Origin: Firmicutes bacterium UBA4845
Lineage (GTDB): Bacteria; Bacillota; Clostridia; Tissierellales; Sedimentibacteraceae
NCBI GenBank assembly: GCA_002399975.1
Contig: DHER01000087.1
Span: forward strand, 82,517 to 146,516
Length of the DNA stretch: 64,000 nt
Reading direction: 5' to 3'
Shown here: one piece after another, positions 36,223-45,651 of the stretch
Numbering within the stretch: position 1 is the stretch's first letter
How the letters are laid out: every line of letters starts with the position of its first letter
Position numbers and translations under genes: made by a program
Notes under the pieces: model-generated
The model's input: only the letters and a program-made list of their open reading frames with translations
The model's database searches: none
Told to the model about the DNA's origin: nothing

Positions 36223-36609
36223 TTGATAAAAATTGATAATAACAGTTCTAAAGCTATTTATGAGCAAATATATGATGAAATGGCAAAGCTTATATTATCA
36301 GGTGCTGTCAAACCTGACGAACAGCTGCCTTCAGTTAGGGAGTTGGCCGGATTATTAAAGATAAGTCCTAATACAATTCAGAAAGCGTATAGATTTCTTG
36401 AAATGGATAACTATATTTATACTATTAGGGGGAAGGGAAATTTTGTGGGAAATGCTGAAAAATTGAGAAGTATACATATTGAAATGCTGAAAAAAGAGCT
36501 TTTTAAGCTTATTGAAACTTTGCAAAGAGCAGGCATGAGCGATGACGAAATGCTGAAACTTATAAAGGAGATTTTAGATAAAAAAAATGATCAGGAGGAC
36601 TTATGCTGA
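36223..36609 (+). CDS. GntR family transcriptional regulator, YtrA subfamily
   Basis: 128 residues from TTG 36223, with AAAGGAGG seven bases upstream. The winged helix contains YEQIYDEMAKLILSG, EQLPSVRELAGLLKISPNT and the recognition helix IQKAYRFLE. Only a short C-terminal dimerisation tail follows (KLIETLQRAGMSDDEMLKLI), which defines the YtrA subfamily. These usually repress their own ABC transporter operon. The end overlaps the ATPase gene by seven bases. A strong promoter and a palindromic operator precede it. Confidence 0.93.
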   Translation: MIKIDNNSSKAIYEQIYDEMAKLILSGAVKPDEQLPSVRELAGLLKISPNTIQKAYRFLEMDNYIYTIRGKGNFVGNAEKLRSIHIEMLKKELFKLIETLQRAGMSDDEMLKLIKEILDKKNDQEDLC

Positions 36610-37499
36610 AAATAAAGGATTTAAGCAAAAAATTTCGAGATTTCAATGTTTTGGATCATGTAAATCTGAATGCTGAAATCGGTCAGATATACGGACTGGT
36701 AGGTTCTAATGGCTGTGGAAAAACTACGTTGATGAAGCACATTATGATGATTTATAAACCGGATGAAGGTGACATTTTTTACAATGATGTGCCGGTAGTA
36801 GAAGATTCGGAAATTATAAAGGAATTTTACTTTGTGCAGGATAATATATTTTTCCCATATCAGTTTACGCTGAGCAGCTTGTTTGCTTATGAAAAATTAA
36901 TGTATAAAAATATGTCGGATGAGAAATTTAACCGGCTCGTAAATTATTTTGATATAGATAAAAATAAAAAATTGAACAAAATGTCCAAAGGACAAAGAAA
37001 ACAAGCAGCATTTGTTGTAGCAATTTCCGCGCAGCCGAAGGTATTGCTTTTAGATGAAATAGTAGACGGATTAGACGCAGTAATAAAGAGAAAATTCTGG
37101 GATGTACTGTTTCAGGAAGTTATGGACAATGAAATGACGGTAGTTATTTCATCTCATGATTTGAAGGAATTGGACAATATATGTGACCGGGTTGGAATAA
37201 TGCACCAAGGGAAAATCCTTAAGGAAGATGATCTTGAAAAGATGAAGGACGAAATAAAAAGAGTGCAGTTTGCAGTTGATGGCGAATATGAAATTTCAGA
37301 TTTTAAAGAATTTAATGTAATCAAGTCTGTAAAAATTGGAAGTGTAAATTTTTGCACTCTAACAGGTAACATTGATGAATTTAGAAAAAAATTAGAAAAA
37401 GAATATAAGGTCTTATTGTTTGACAGGCTTTCAATGAGCCTTGAGGAAATATTTATTACAGAACTGGGAGGTGCAGGATATGGAACAGAGAAAGAATAA
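36603..37499 (+). CDS. ABC transporter ATP-binding protein
   Basis: 298 residues: Walker A GSNGCGKT (34-41), signature-like MSKGQRKQ (the usual LSGGQ is degenerate, as in many YtrB-type ATPases), Walker B LLLDEIVDGLD, and the H-loop ISSHDLKELD. The C-terminal 80 residues form the extra domain of drug- or antibiotic-type exporters. It pairs with the permease that overlaps its end by 20 bases. The system probably responds to cell-envelope stress, by analogy with YtrABCDEF. Confidence 0.93.
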   Translation: MLKIKDLSKKFRDFNVLDHVNLNAEIGQIYGLVGSNGCGKTTLMKHIMMIYKPDEGDIFYNDVPVVEDSEIIKEFYFVQDNIFFPYQFTLSSLFAYEKLMYKNMSDEKFNRLVNYFDIDKNKKLNKMSKGQRKQAAFVVAISAQPKVLLLDEIVDGLDAVIKRKFWDVLFQEVMDNEMTVVISSHDLKELDNICDRVGIMHQGKILKEDDLEKMKDEIKRVQFAVDGEYEISDFKEFNVIKSVKIGSVNFCTLTGNIDEFRKKLEKEYKVLLFDRLSMSLEEIFITELGGAGYGTEKE

Positions 37500-39252
37500 A
37501 ACATTTATGCCGTTTTTTTTAAATTCATTAAAAGCAAAAAGCAACTGGATACTGCTGTCAACAGTAATAATATTTGTAACCACATTGTTGATACCGTATA
37601 TATTGAAGGCCGATGGCGTAGATGCGTATTTTTTCATGGGGATTGGAATATTTGAAGCCTTTGTTATGGTGTTTGTAAATTGCCTGATTGATAACAGTTT
37701 TTTTCACAGTGATTCAAAACTTGCTTATTATAAATCTAAGCCGGTGTCATTAAAAGAACAGGTTGTTGTTAATATCATTACTGAAATTATATTTGCAGGG
37801 TTGTTGTTGGCCTTGATTGTCTTATTAACGTCTTTTCAAATTAAGGATTACAAAATTTTTAGAGTATTTAACTTTATAATTCCATGGATTTTAGTAGTAA
37901 TTTTTTTATCAGCATTGTCTTCAATATTGGCAGGAAATACTTTGGCTGCAGGCATTATGACAGTATTTAATTTTGCTTTGCCGGGTATAGTATATCTAAT
38001 AATTGTGTTTATATTTTCAATAGTCGAAGATTTTGTAGCTGGATTCAGTATCGATGTATTGGAAAATTACTTTTTGAATAATGTGTATAAATTAGAATAC
38101 ATATATTTTACCGAGTATTTGAATAAACCTCTTGGTTATATCTACTTTTTGATTTTGGGGATTATATTGACGGTTATAACACTGTTAATATTTAAAATCC
38201 TGAAAAAAAGGAAAAATGAAAACACAGGAAATTTCATAGTGTTTGACGGTTATAAATACTTTGTTTCTTTATTGGGCAGTTTAATAATCCCCGCATTTTT
38301 TACGGTGTCAAATTACAGCAGGAATATAATAAGTGAAATAATTGCAGCTCTGATGGTGGCATCACTGACCTATTACGTGTTAATTGCTGTAGTTGAGAAA
38401 TCCTTTAAGATATCCAGGCTTTCCATAAAAATATTTGCTGTAAGCATGGTATTATTTATGGCAGCAACTGGAGGTACAGTTGCGTTTGCTAGCCGGTATA
38501 AGGATGTGGTTCCTGATGTAGAAGATGTTAAATATGCTTTTGTAGGTTCAAATGGTCGTGAATTCGATTTTGTAAATAAATATATTGAAGAAAGTGGCAA
38601 CTCAAATTTAAGCTATAATGATATAATTAAATTAAAGGATGTTTACGGAGTAATATTATTTACAGAAAAAGAAAACATTCGAAATATTATTGATTTGCAC
38701 AAAGAGATGCTTAAAAACAGCAGCTACAATAACGAAAATTACCGTTACGACAATTTGGATATAACATATTTTATGGATGACGGCGGCTATATTATAAGGG
38801 AATATAAGACAGATTGTGATGGTGCGGATGCAGAAAATGGGAAAAAAGACGAATTAGCCTTAAAAATACTGAACTCAAATGAGCTTAAAAGAATAAAATA
38901 TAATTATCTTTATGATGAAGAGTATTGCAAAAATAATTATAATATAGAAATATCTGTCGGTTATGACTTTAATGAAGATATTGCTTCTGATATTACCATT
39001 GAGGAATTACGTCCATTTTTAATCAAGGATATCAACAAAGAATATATGAATACGGATAAAGCTTTTTTCGCATTGGGTGGAAATTTTGACCAGCCTTATA
39101 AAGGTTTTAATGAACCATCCCCCTATTTGGCTATTACTATAAGGGATAAAGAAGATCCGAAAGCATATTATACAGTACAAACCTTATATTTTAATGAGGG
39201 CTACGAAAACACAAAGGAATACCTGAAATCGAGTTTGCCTGAACTTAAATAG
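37480..39252 (+). CDS. ABC transporter permease (ABC-2 type) with extracytoplasmic C-terminal domain
   Basis: 590 residues from ATG 37480, inside the end of the ATPase gene. Several membrane segments lie between about 20 and 320 (for example WILLSTVIIFVTTLLIPYIL and ILVVIFLSALSSILAG). After a final segment near 315-335 comes a 250-residue soluble, acidic part (residues 340-590) with no recognised motif, probably outside. This domain may sense the substrate. A terminator follows. Confidence 0.85.
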   Translation: MEQRKNKTFMPFFLNSLKAKSNWILLSTVIIFVTTLLIPYILKADGVDAYFFMGIGIFEAFVMVFVNCLIDNSFFHSDSKLAYYKSKPVSLKEQVVVNIITEIIFAGLLLALIVLLTSFQIKDYKIFRVFNFIIPWILVVIFLSALSSILAGNTLAAGIMTVFNFALPGIVYLIIVFIFSIVEDFVAGFSIDVLENYFLNNVYKLEYIYFTEYLNKPLGYIYFLILGIILTVITLLIFKILKKRKNENTGNFIVFDGYKYFVSLLGSLIIPAFFTVSNYSRNIISEIIAALMVASLTYYVLIAVVEKSFKISRLSIKIFAVSMVLFMAATGGTVAFASRYKDVVPDVEDVKYAFVGSNGREFDFVNKYIEESGNSNLSYNDIIKLKDVYGVILFTEKENIRNIIDLHKEMLKNSSYNNENYRYDNLDITYFMDDGGYIIREYKTDCDGADAENGKKDELALKILNSNELKRIKYNYLYDEEYCKNNYNIEISVGYDFNEDIASDITIEELRPFLIKDINKEYMNTDKAFFALGGNFDQPYKGFNEPSPYLAITIRDKEDPKAYYTVQTLYFNEGYENTKEYLKSSLPELK

Positions 39253-39260
39253 TCAAAATA

Positions 39261-39297
39261 AAATCCGCCCAAAGCAAAACAGGACGGATTTTTTATT
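39261..39297. terminator. Bidirectional terminator between ABC permease and SLH genes
   Basis: AAATCCG (39261-39267) pairs with CGGATTT (39285-39291), followed by TTTATTT on the plus strand and by TTTATTTTG on the minus strand. It serves two convergent genes. Confidence 0.8.
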
Positions 39298-39308
39298 TAT
39301 ATTTATTG

Positions 39309-40316
39309 CTATATAGTCACATTGGTTCCTACTTTTTGAATTTTTACAGCAGAAGGTAAATTTGCGTTTGAAATTGAAACATTGTCGTTACAAATTATTT
39401 CCAGAGGGTTATCTTTATCTTCTACTATAATATTCTTGGCTTTTACATCAGTAAGCTGCACTGAACTAATTTGTGAAGCGGAAATAACTATGTCCCCAAG
39501 GACAACTATATTTTTTAAATCAATATTGCTTGTTCCAACAGAATCTAAAATATTTAAATTGCCTACCACAACAGCACTTGAATAGGATTCATTGTAGTTG
39601 GTAATGTTGAAATCACGTTCTATATTTTCGTTTTCTATAACTTCACAAATAATTTTAACTGCTTCTGCCCGTGTTAATGCTTTAGAAGGACGGTATACAC
39701 CTTCAGGGTATCCTAATATGTATCCTTTGTTATAGGCAGCATTAACGCTGGGTTTAGCCCAATCCTGTATTGAGGAGTAATCTGACAATAAAGTTGCACC
39801 TTCTCCTTCAACCCCTCCAGTTGTTATGGCAAAACTTACGACTTTTGCTACCTCTTCTCTTTTTATAGGATTATCCGGCCTGAAGGTATTATTTTCATAT
39901 CCTGAAAAAAATCCTGAAGCAATAGATTTTCTAACTTCTTCATAATACCATTGATTTTTGCTTACATCAGTGAAATTTAATTCTGCTTTTTTCTCTGTGT
40001 GCAGTGCATTATTTATTAATTTTGAAAATTCTGCTCTTGTTATTGTCCTGTCCGGTTTAAATGTACCATCCCCATACCCTGTAACAAAACCAAGTTTAAC
40101 TGCTTTGTCAATCCAGTTCTTTGCCCAGTGTTTTTCCGTATCAGGGAAAGAAAAAGAGGATAATTTTGTTTCAACAGTTTGTTTTTCAGTACCATTTATT
40201 TCTTCGGCAGCCGGTTCGTCGGTAATATTATCAAGAACCCCTGCATATACTATGGGGTTCACACTTAAGGACGCACATAATGCAACAACCGATACTTTTT
40301 TAATTAATTTTTTCAC
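39309..40316 (-). CDS. S-layer homology (SLH) domain protein, exported
   Basis: 335 residues from GTG 40316, with AAGGAGG five bases upstream. A signal peptide (KKLIKKVSVVALCASLSV then VYAGV) is followed by three SLH repeats: around 55-110 with FPDTEKHWAKNWIDKAV and TGYGDGTFKPDRTITRAEF, 115-170 with SGYENNTFRPDNPIKREE, and 180-235 with LGYPEGVYRPSKALTRAEA. SLH domains bind pyruvylated cell-wall polymer. The remaining 100 residues are a beta-rich stretch without known motif. Monocistronic. Confidence 0.93.
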   Translation of the reverse strand: MKKLIKKVSVVALCASLSVNPIVYAGVLDNITDEPAAEEINGTEKQTVETKLSSFSFPDTEKHWAKNWIDKAVKLGFVTGYGDGTFKPDRTITRAEFSKLINNALHTEKKAELNFTDVSKNQWYYEEVRKSIASGFFSGYENNTFRPDNPIKREEVAKVVSFAITTGGVEGEGATLLSDYSSIQDWAKPSVNAAYNKGYILGYPEGVYRPSKALTRAEAVKIICEVIENENIERDFNITNYNESYSSAVVVGNLNILDSVGTSNIDLKNIVVLGDIVISASQISSVQLTDVKAKNIIVEDKDNPLEIICNDNVSISNANLPSAVKIQKVGTNVTI

Positions 40317-40445
40317 ATTTTCCTCCTTATTCAAAAATTACTTCATCATAACTATTAGACTGAATTTTTCAATAAAATGTTCCACATTTTTAATTAATTA
40401 TAAAATCATTCCTTAAAAAAGTAAACAGGTAATAAAATACATATG

Positions 40446-40475
40446 TTGACTTATAGGCAATTAGTAAATTATAAT
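40446..40475 (+). promoter_or_regulatory. Promoter of tadA
   Basis: TTGACT (40446-40451), 18-base spacer, TATAAT (40470-40475). Confidence 0.7.
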
Positions 40476-40509
40476 TGTTATGTTAAAATAATTAATGCAG
40501 GTAGTAAAA

Positions 40510-40962
40510 ATGGATGATGAACTTTTTATGGAAGAGGCCTTAAAAGAAGCATACAAGGCTTACGAAATCGACGAGGTACCTGTTGGTGCCGTGATTGTCA
40601 GAAACGGGCAAATAGTAGGGAGAGGATATAATCAAAAAGAAACCATGAAGGATGCTACTCTCCATGCTGAAATTTCTGCAGTAAAAGATGCATGTGCCAA
40701 TTTAGGTGGCTGGAGGCTGTCTAATTGTACTATGTATGTTACGTTGGAGCCATGCACCATGTGTGCAGGAGCGTTAGTAAATGCAAGAATCCAACGATTG
40801 GTAATAGGAGTCAGGGATTTAAAAACCGGAGCATGCGGTTCAGTTTTTAATATCGTTCAGTCAGAAAAATTAAATCATCAGATAGATGTGCAATTTGGAG
40901 TATTAGAAGAAGATTGTTCAGGTACATTAAAAAATTTTTTTAAAAAGCTCAGAAATTCATAA
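40510..40962 (+). CDS. tadA: tRNA-specific adenosine deaminase TadA
   Basis: 150 residues from ATG 40510 (GCAGGTAG upstream; the in-frame ATG at 40495 has no site). The zinc deaminase motifs are LHAEISAV, with the HAE catalytic pair, and TLEPCTMCAGA, with the PCxxC ligands. It turns A34 of tRNA-Arg(ACG) into inosine. The DLKTGACGSVFNI segment is the TadA-specific part that separates it from other deaminases. Confidence 0.95.
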   Translation: MDDELFMEEALKEAYKAYEIDEVPVGAVIVRNGQIVGRGYNQKETMKDATLHAEISAVKDACANLGGWRLSNCTMYVTLEPCTMCAGALVNARIQRLVIGVRDLKTGACGSVFNIVQSEKLNHQIDVQFGVLEEDCSGTLKNFFKKLRNS

Positions 40963-41050
40963 AGTTAGGTAAATATTTAGGTAAATATAATTTAAAGAAA
41001 TAGGCAGACAGCATATGTTATATGCTGAAGTTTAAGAGAAAGGAGTTTTT

Positions 41051-41803
41051 ATGAAATTAATATCTTGGAATGTTAATGGGTTAAGATCCTGTGTGAGTAA
41101 AGATTTTATGGACACATTTGAAAAGTTGGATGCGGATATTTTCTGCATACAGGAAACAAAGCTGCAGGAAGGGCAGATAGAACTGGATTTGGAAGGCTAT
41201 TATGGATTTTGGAATTATGCAGAAAAAAAAGGCTATTCAGGAACGGCTGTCTTCACTAAACAAGAGCCTCTGTCTTCTTTTTATGGAATAGGTATAGAAG
41301 AACATGATAAGGAAGGAAGAGTTATAACTCTTGAATTCGATAAGTTTTATTTGGTAAATTGTTATACTCCCAACTCAAAAAGAAAGCTGGAAAGACTTGA
41401 CTACAGAATGCAGTGGGAGGATGACTTCAGGAATTATCTTTTAAAATTGAATGAGCTTAAGCCGGTTGTATTGTGCGGAGACTTAAATGTGGCTCATGAG
41501 GAAATAGATTTAAAAAACCCGAAAACAAACAGGAAAAGTGCAGGTTTTACAGATAAAGAACGAAATAAAATGACAAAGCTTATTGAAGCAGGATTCATAG
41601 ATACATTCAGATTTTTCTATCCTGACAAAGAGGATGCATATTCATGGTGGTCAAATTTTGCGAAATCAAGAGAAAGAAATGTGGGATGGAGAATCGACTA
41701 TTTTATTGTGTCCAAGTCATTAAAAGATGAATTGGTAGATGCATTTATTTATCCTGAATATTTTGGGAGTGATCATTGCCCTGTAGGGTTGCTTACCAAG
41801 TAG
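41051..41803 (+). CDS. exoA: Exodeoxyribonuclease III (ExoA/Xth)
   Basis: 250 residues of the endonuclease/exonuclease/phosphatase fold: MKLISWNVNGLRS, CIQETKLQEGQ, CGDLNVAHEEIDLKNPK, AYSWWSNFA and GSDHCPVG. It removes abasic sites and 3' blocks. AAAGGAG precedes the ATG. Just upstream is a short perfect hairpin (CAGCATAT/ATATGCTG, 41009-41027) of unknown role. Confidence 0.95.
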   Translation: MKLISWNVNGLRSCVSKDFMDTFEKLDADIFCIQETKLQEGQIELDLEGYYGFWNYAEKKGYSGTAVFTKQEPLSSFYGIGIEEHDKEGRVITLEFDKFYLVNCYTPNSKRKLERLDYRMQWEDDFRNYLLKLNELKPVVLCGDLNVAHEEIDLKNPKTNRKSAGFTDKERNKMTKLIEAGFIDTFRFFYPDKEDAYSWWSNFAKSRERNVGWRIDYFIVSKSLKDELVDAFIYPEYFGSDHCPVGLLTK

Positions 41804-41947
41804 TATGTATAATTTTTTACATCCTGAAAGTTAATAAAAAATCAATTTGAGTACCTGGTTTCAGTTCCTTTGTGAATATAGAAGTGCAGTTCAAATATAA
41901 TGTATAAAAGAATGTTTTGAACAAAAACTAAAGCAAAGGGAGGTATT

Positions 41948-43516
41948 ATGAAAAAAGCGTATTTAGTAATTTTGTTAACATTAATAACTATGTTTCATGC
42001 TTCAGGGTGCAATATAATTGAGAATGTTTCAGAAATTGAACTGTTTAATTCAGAAAGTGGAGAACATACGATTATACCAGGCAACGACAAAAGTGCGAAA
42101 AACATATTAAAAGCAATAAAAACAAATAATAAAACAAAAGACAATATATCAGATTTGATATTTTATGAAATAAAAGTTAAAAAAAATTCCCGAACAGATT
42201 ATTATAAATTAATATTTGACCCGAATAACAAATCGGCATACGTGTCTAAAAATAATGATATATACACGGTTGATGCAGTTACGGCAGCCGATTTACTGGA
42301 AGATGAAAACTTTTCATATGTATATGTAGGTTCCACATTATATAATTCATACTTGAATTATAATGGAAAAGATTTGAGACCGGAAATTAAATATGATTGG
42401 AATTATAAAGATACTAAAGGAAATTTTATAGAAAAAGAAGGAACAATTAAGGGTTTCGATGATGAAAGCAATATTAAAATATGCGATGGTGATTCCATAG
42501 ATATTGCTTATGAGAAAGTACCGGACAGACAGGTGGTTAGGGCCTATTTGCAGGATGAATTAGTAAGTGCCGGGTCAAGTCTGAAGGAAGTTCTTGATAC
42601 TCTGACCAATGACGGAGAATATGAGGTTGAAAGCACAGCTCAATGGCTTATAAAGGAGGACTCAAATTTTTACGGAAGCCAAACTCTGAAATTTACAGTA
42701 AATATAGATAGGCCGGCATCTGCAGCAGTTGAAACTAAAGAAAATTACCCGGGAAATATTTTGGTTGTTTCTGTCGAAAATTTAAATAGTGATGAAACTT
42801 TAAAGTGTAAAACGGGTGCAGTAAAAATTGAAACGGAAATGTATAGATACAAAAACAAAACTTTTTTTATATGCCCTATAGATTTGTATACTAATCCGGG
42901 AGATTACGATTTAAGTGTTATTGTAAATGAAGGGACAGACGAAGAATACGTAATTGACAGTTCGTTTATTATAAAAAGCAAAGCTTTTAAAACCCAATAT
43001 CTTACCTTATCTGAAGAAATGAATGAATCTAACAATGATAGTACAGCAATGTACGAATTTCAGCAGATAGTAAAACCTGCAAGGACTGAATCAGCTTCGG
43101 AAAAACTTTGGCACGGAACATTTGAAATGCCTGTGGAAGGAGAGCTGACAACTGATTTTGCCGAAAACAGGCATATAAACAATGAGAAATCTTCCTCAAG
43201 GCATTCCGGCTTGGATCTTGCTGCGCCTTTAGGTACAGAAGTGAAAGCTTCTAATGATGGGGTGGTAACACTTGCGGCAGAAGAACTTTTGTCTACCGGC
43301 AATACTGTTGTAATAGACCACGGCATGGGAGTTTTCACATCCTATTACCACTTGGATACAATAAGCGTTGAAAAGGGACAGAAGATTTCTAAAGGTGAAA
43401 TAATAGGAACTGTTGGTACAACCGGGTTTTCTACAGGACCTCACCTCCATTATGCCGTGAGCATTTACAACACATATGTAAATCCTTACCAGGCCTTAAG
43501 TGGAATTATCGACTGA
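41948..43516 (+). CDS. M23 family metallopeptidase lipoprotein
   Basis: 522 residues. A lipobox is near HASGC (C21). The middle 350 residues are beta-rich with no recognised motif, perhaps binding wall or membrane. The C-terminal domain (about 400-522) is a complete M23 (LytM) zinc peptidase: HSGLDLAAPLG, then TVVIDHGMGVFTSYYHL, GTVGTTGFSTGPHLHY. It should cut peptidoglycan cross-bridges or activate other hydrolases. GGGAGG precedes the ATG. The coding region holds an NBS-like site at 42744. Confidence 0.9.
   Translation: MKKAYLVILLTLITMFHASGCNIIENVSEIELFNSESGEHTIIPGNDKSAKNILKAIKTNNKTKDNISDLIFYEIKVKKNSRTDYYKLIFDPNNKSAYVSKNNDIYTVDAVTAADLLEDENFSYVYVGSTLYNSYLNYNGKDLRPEIKYDWNYKDTKGNFIEKEGTIKGFDDESNIKICDGDSIDIAYEKVPDRQVVRAYLQDELVSAGSSLKEVLDTLTNDGEYEVESTAQWLIKEDSNFYGSQTLKFTVNIDRPASAAVETKENYPGNILVVSVENLNSDETLKCKTGAVKIETEMYRYKNKTFFICPIDLYTNPGDYDLSVIVNEGTDEEYVIDSSFIIKSKAFKTQYLTLSEEMNESNNDSTAMYEFQQIVKPARTESASEKLWHGTFEMPVEGELTTDFAENRHINNEKSSSRHSGLDLAAPLGTEVKASNDGVVTLAAEELLSTGNTVVIDHGMGVFTSYYHLDTISVEKGQKISKGEIIGTVGTTGFSTGPHLHYAVSIYNTYVNPYQALSGIID
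42744..42757. promoter_or_regulatory. Noc-binding-site-like palindrome
   Basis: ATTACCCGGGAAAT matches the Noc consensus at 13 of 14 positions, inside the M23 lipoprotein gene, 33 kb from the exact site in rsmG. Confidence 0.6.
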
Positions 43517-43587
43517 TGTGTTAACAAATTGTTTAACTTTTTTGCCTTTTGGTATATAATAAATAAGGTGCAATTAAGGGAGGTACT

Positions 43588-44019
43588 ATGGACTGCATAG
43601 AATGGACGTGGCTCATTGTTGTAGCTGCGTGTGTATTAATTGAGGCATTTACACTGGGTCTTACAACTATTTGGTTTGCCATAGGAGCATTAGCTGCCTG
43701 GCTTGTATCTATGGCAGGTTTAAGTGTGTATGTTCAGATAGTAGCTTTTATGTTGGTATCAATATCGTGCTTGATATTGACTAGACCCATAGCTGTTAAG
43801 AAACTAAAGATAGGTAAAGAAAAAACTAATTTGGACAGCTTGATAGGTGAAACGGCAAAGGTTGAGTCAACAATAGATAACTTTAACGATAAAGGCTATG
43901 CAAAGGTAAGAGGCCAAATTTGGTCTGCAAGAGCAGTAGATGATGATATAATTGAAAAGAATGAATTAGTTATTATTAAGGAGATTAAAGGCGTAAAATT
44001 AATAGTTAAAAGAAAATAG
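43588..44019 (+). CDS. NfeD family membrane protein
   Basis: 143 residues. Two or three hydrophobic segments (about 8-30, 32-46, 48-65) are followed by a soluble beta-barrel (OB-fold) domain: DSLIGETAKVES, GYAKVRGQIWSARAVDD, IKEIKGVKLIVKRK. NfeD proteins partner with flotillin/stomatin-type SPFH proteins, and the next gene is one. GGGAGG lies before the ATG. Confidence 0.92.
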   Translation: MDCIEWTWLIVVAACVLIEAFTLGLTTIWFAIGALAAWLVSMAGLSVYVQIVAFMLVSISCLILTRPIAVKKLKIGKEKTNLDSLIGETAKVESTIDNFNDKGYAKVRGQIWSARAVDDDIIEKNELVIIKEIKGVKLIVKRK

Positions 44020-44032
44020 CAGGAGGAGAATA

Positions 44033-44941
44033 ATGGTTATTATTATTATTTTAGCAATAGTTGTAATATTATTAGCAACAAATATAAAGGTAGTTCCCCA
44101 GGCATATTCGTACATTGTGGAGCGCCTTGGCGCTTATCAGACAACATGGGGTGTAGGCCTTCATGTAAAAGTTCCTTTGATTGATAAGGTAGCAGAAAAA
44201 ATATCACTTAAAGAGCAGGTAGTTGATTTTCCACCACAGCCTGTAATTACTAAGGATAATGTTACAATGCAGATAGATACGGTAATATTTTTTCAAGTAA
44301 CCGATCCGAAGCTGTATACGTATGGTGTGGAAAGGCCGCTGTCAGCTATTGATTATTTAACAGCCACAACCTTAAGGAATATAATCGGTGATTTGGAGCT
44401 TGATGAAACATTGACATCCAGAGAGATAATTAACACCCAAATGCGTTCTGTGTTAGATGAAGCTACTGATCCATGGGGTATAAAAATTAACCGTGTAGAG
44501 GTTAAAAATATTCTTCCTCCTAAGGAAATACAGAATGCAATGGAAAAGCAGATGAAAGCGGAAAGGGAAAAACGCGAGTCTATCCTTATTGCCGAAGGCC
44601 AGAAGAATTCTTCTATTTTAGTTGCTGAAGGTAAAAAAACTTCATTGATCCTTGAGGCGGAAGCGGAAAAACAGGCCCAAATATTACGAGCTGAAGCTAA
44701 AAAGGAAGCATCTATCAGAGAGGCAGAAGGTGAAGCACAAGCAATAATCAGTATACAGGGAGCAACTGCAAAAGGGCTTAAGATGATAAAAGATGTACAG
44801 CTTGACAAAAATGTCCTTACATTGAAGAGTTTTGAGGCATTTGAGAAAGCAGCCAACGGTCAGGCAACAAAAATTATTGTACCTTCTGATATTCAGAATC
44901 TTGCAGGTCTTACATCTTCACTGACGGAAATAAATAAGTAA
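44033..44941 (+). CDS. SPFH domain (stomatin-like, QmcA-type) membrane protein
   Basis: 302 residues. A single N-terminal membrane segment (2-18) precedes the SPFH domain (QAYSYIVERLGAYQTTW, ITKDNVTMQIDTVIFFQV, IDYLTATTLRNIIGDLELDE, SREIINTQMRSVLDEATDP). A long coiled coil rich in A, E and K follows (about 175-250). Such proteins form membrane rings that organise lipid domains and proteolysis. It lies 13 bases behind nfeD, the usual pair. GGAGG precedes the ATG. Confidence 0.94.
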   Translation: MVIIIILAIVVILLATNIKVVPQAYSYIVERLGAYQTTWGVGLHVKVPLIDKVAEKISLKEQVVDFPPQPVITKDNVTMQIDTVIFFQVTDPKLYTYGVERPLSAIDYLTATTLRNIIGDLELDETLTSREIINTQMRSVLDEATDPWGIKINRVEVKNILPPKEIQNAMEKQMKAEREKRESILIAEGQKNSSILVAEGKKTSLILEAEAEKQAQILRAEAKKEASIREAEGEAQAIISIQGATAKGLKMIKDVQLDKNVLTLKSFEAFEKAANGQATKIIVPSDIQNLAGLTSSLTEINK

Positions 44942-44946
44942 AAAAG

Positions 44947-45002
44947 GCTTAGGGATATTAGGCCATTCTAAGGCAATAAAATATCTCTAAGCATTTTTTT
45001 AT
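44947..45002 (+). terminator. Terminator after the SPFH gene
   Basis: GCTTAGGGATATT (44947-44959) pairs with AATATCTCTAAGC (44980-44992), one mismatch, followed by ATTTTTTTATT. Confidence 0.85.
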
Positions 45003-45072
45003 TCTTTTTGGTTATAATATTGTTATAAAGTTGTTTATGGCAGTATGCTTGCGTTTCAATTTTAATATTTAA

Positions 45073-45651
45073 TTATTTGAAAATATCTTTTGAAAATGTG
45101 ATTTTGCTTCTGTTTTGAATAAATTTGTCCGACATAACGTTTTGAACAATTAATACAACTCCAATTGCTACAATTATATCTCCAATGCTTATTATTATTT
45201 TGTTTCCTATTGTTATAATATTTCCAAGGAAACTTAATGAAGCTTCTTCTGCAGAAGTAAAAAATAATATTTTCCCGCTGATTAAAAGTTCATACATTTC
45301 TGTTCCGTATAATTTGGCTACAGTTTCTGAAGAAAGTGGGAATTTAAAGCCGTTTGCAAGAAATACCAGTACATTAAGGCATAAACCAATCAAAGGCACA
45401 GCCATAAATTTTGTGCTTATATTTGCAATTAAAAACATTCCGGTAAAAATATACGAGAGCAAAAGAAATATTGAATACAAGGACGAACTGTAATTAAACA
45501 AACCTAAATTCATGATCATTATTGCTATATACAGCAATACCGACGTATAAATAAAGGGCTTAAAGCTAAACTGTGCATATGCCAGCCTTGAAATATCGCC
45601 CCTTCTGATGAAACCAATAATTATCCCTAATATTAACGCTTCAAGAAACAT
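45073..45651 (-). CDS. DUF5317-type membrane protein
   Basis: 192 residues, almost all membrane segments (about five to six). It starts MFLEALILGIIIGFIRRGDI and contains VPLIGLCLNVLVFLANGFKFP, which I associate with DUF5317, a family of unknown function in Clostridia. ACGGAGG precedes the ATG. It is alone, convergent with the SPFH gene. The family name is from memory; the membrane nature is plain. Confidence 0.7.
   Translation of the reverse strand: MFLEALILGIIIGFIRRGDISRLAYAQFSFKPFIYTSVLLYIAIMIMNLGLFNYSSSLYSIFLLLSYIFTGMFLIANISTKFMAVPLIGLCLNVLVFLANGFKFPLSSETVAKLYGTEMYELLISGKILFFTSAEEASLSFLGNIITIGNKIIISIGDIIVAIGVVLIVQNVMSDKFIQNRSKITFSKDIFK

Noticed and set aside
41009..41027. Hairpin before exoA as a riboswitch or terminator
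   Set aside because: Stem of eight bases with a three-base loop, no T tract and no recognisable riboswitch core.
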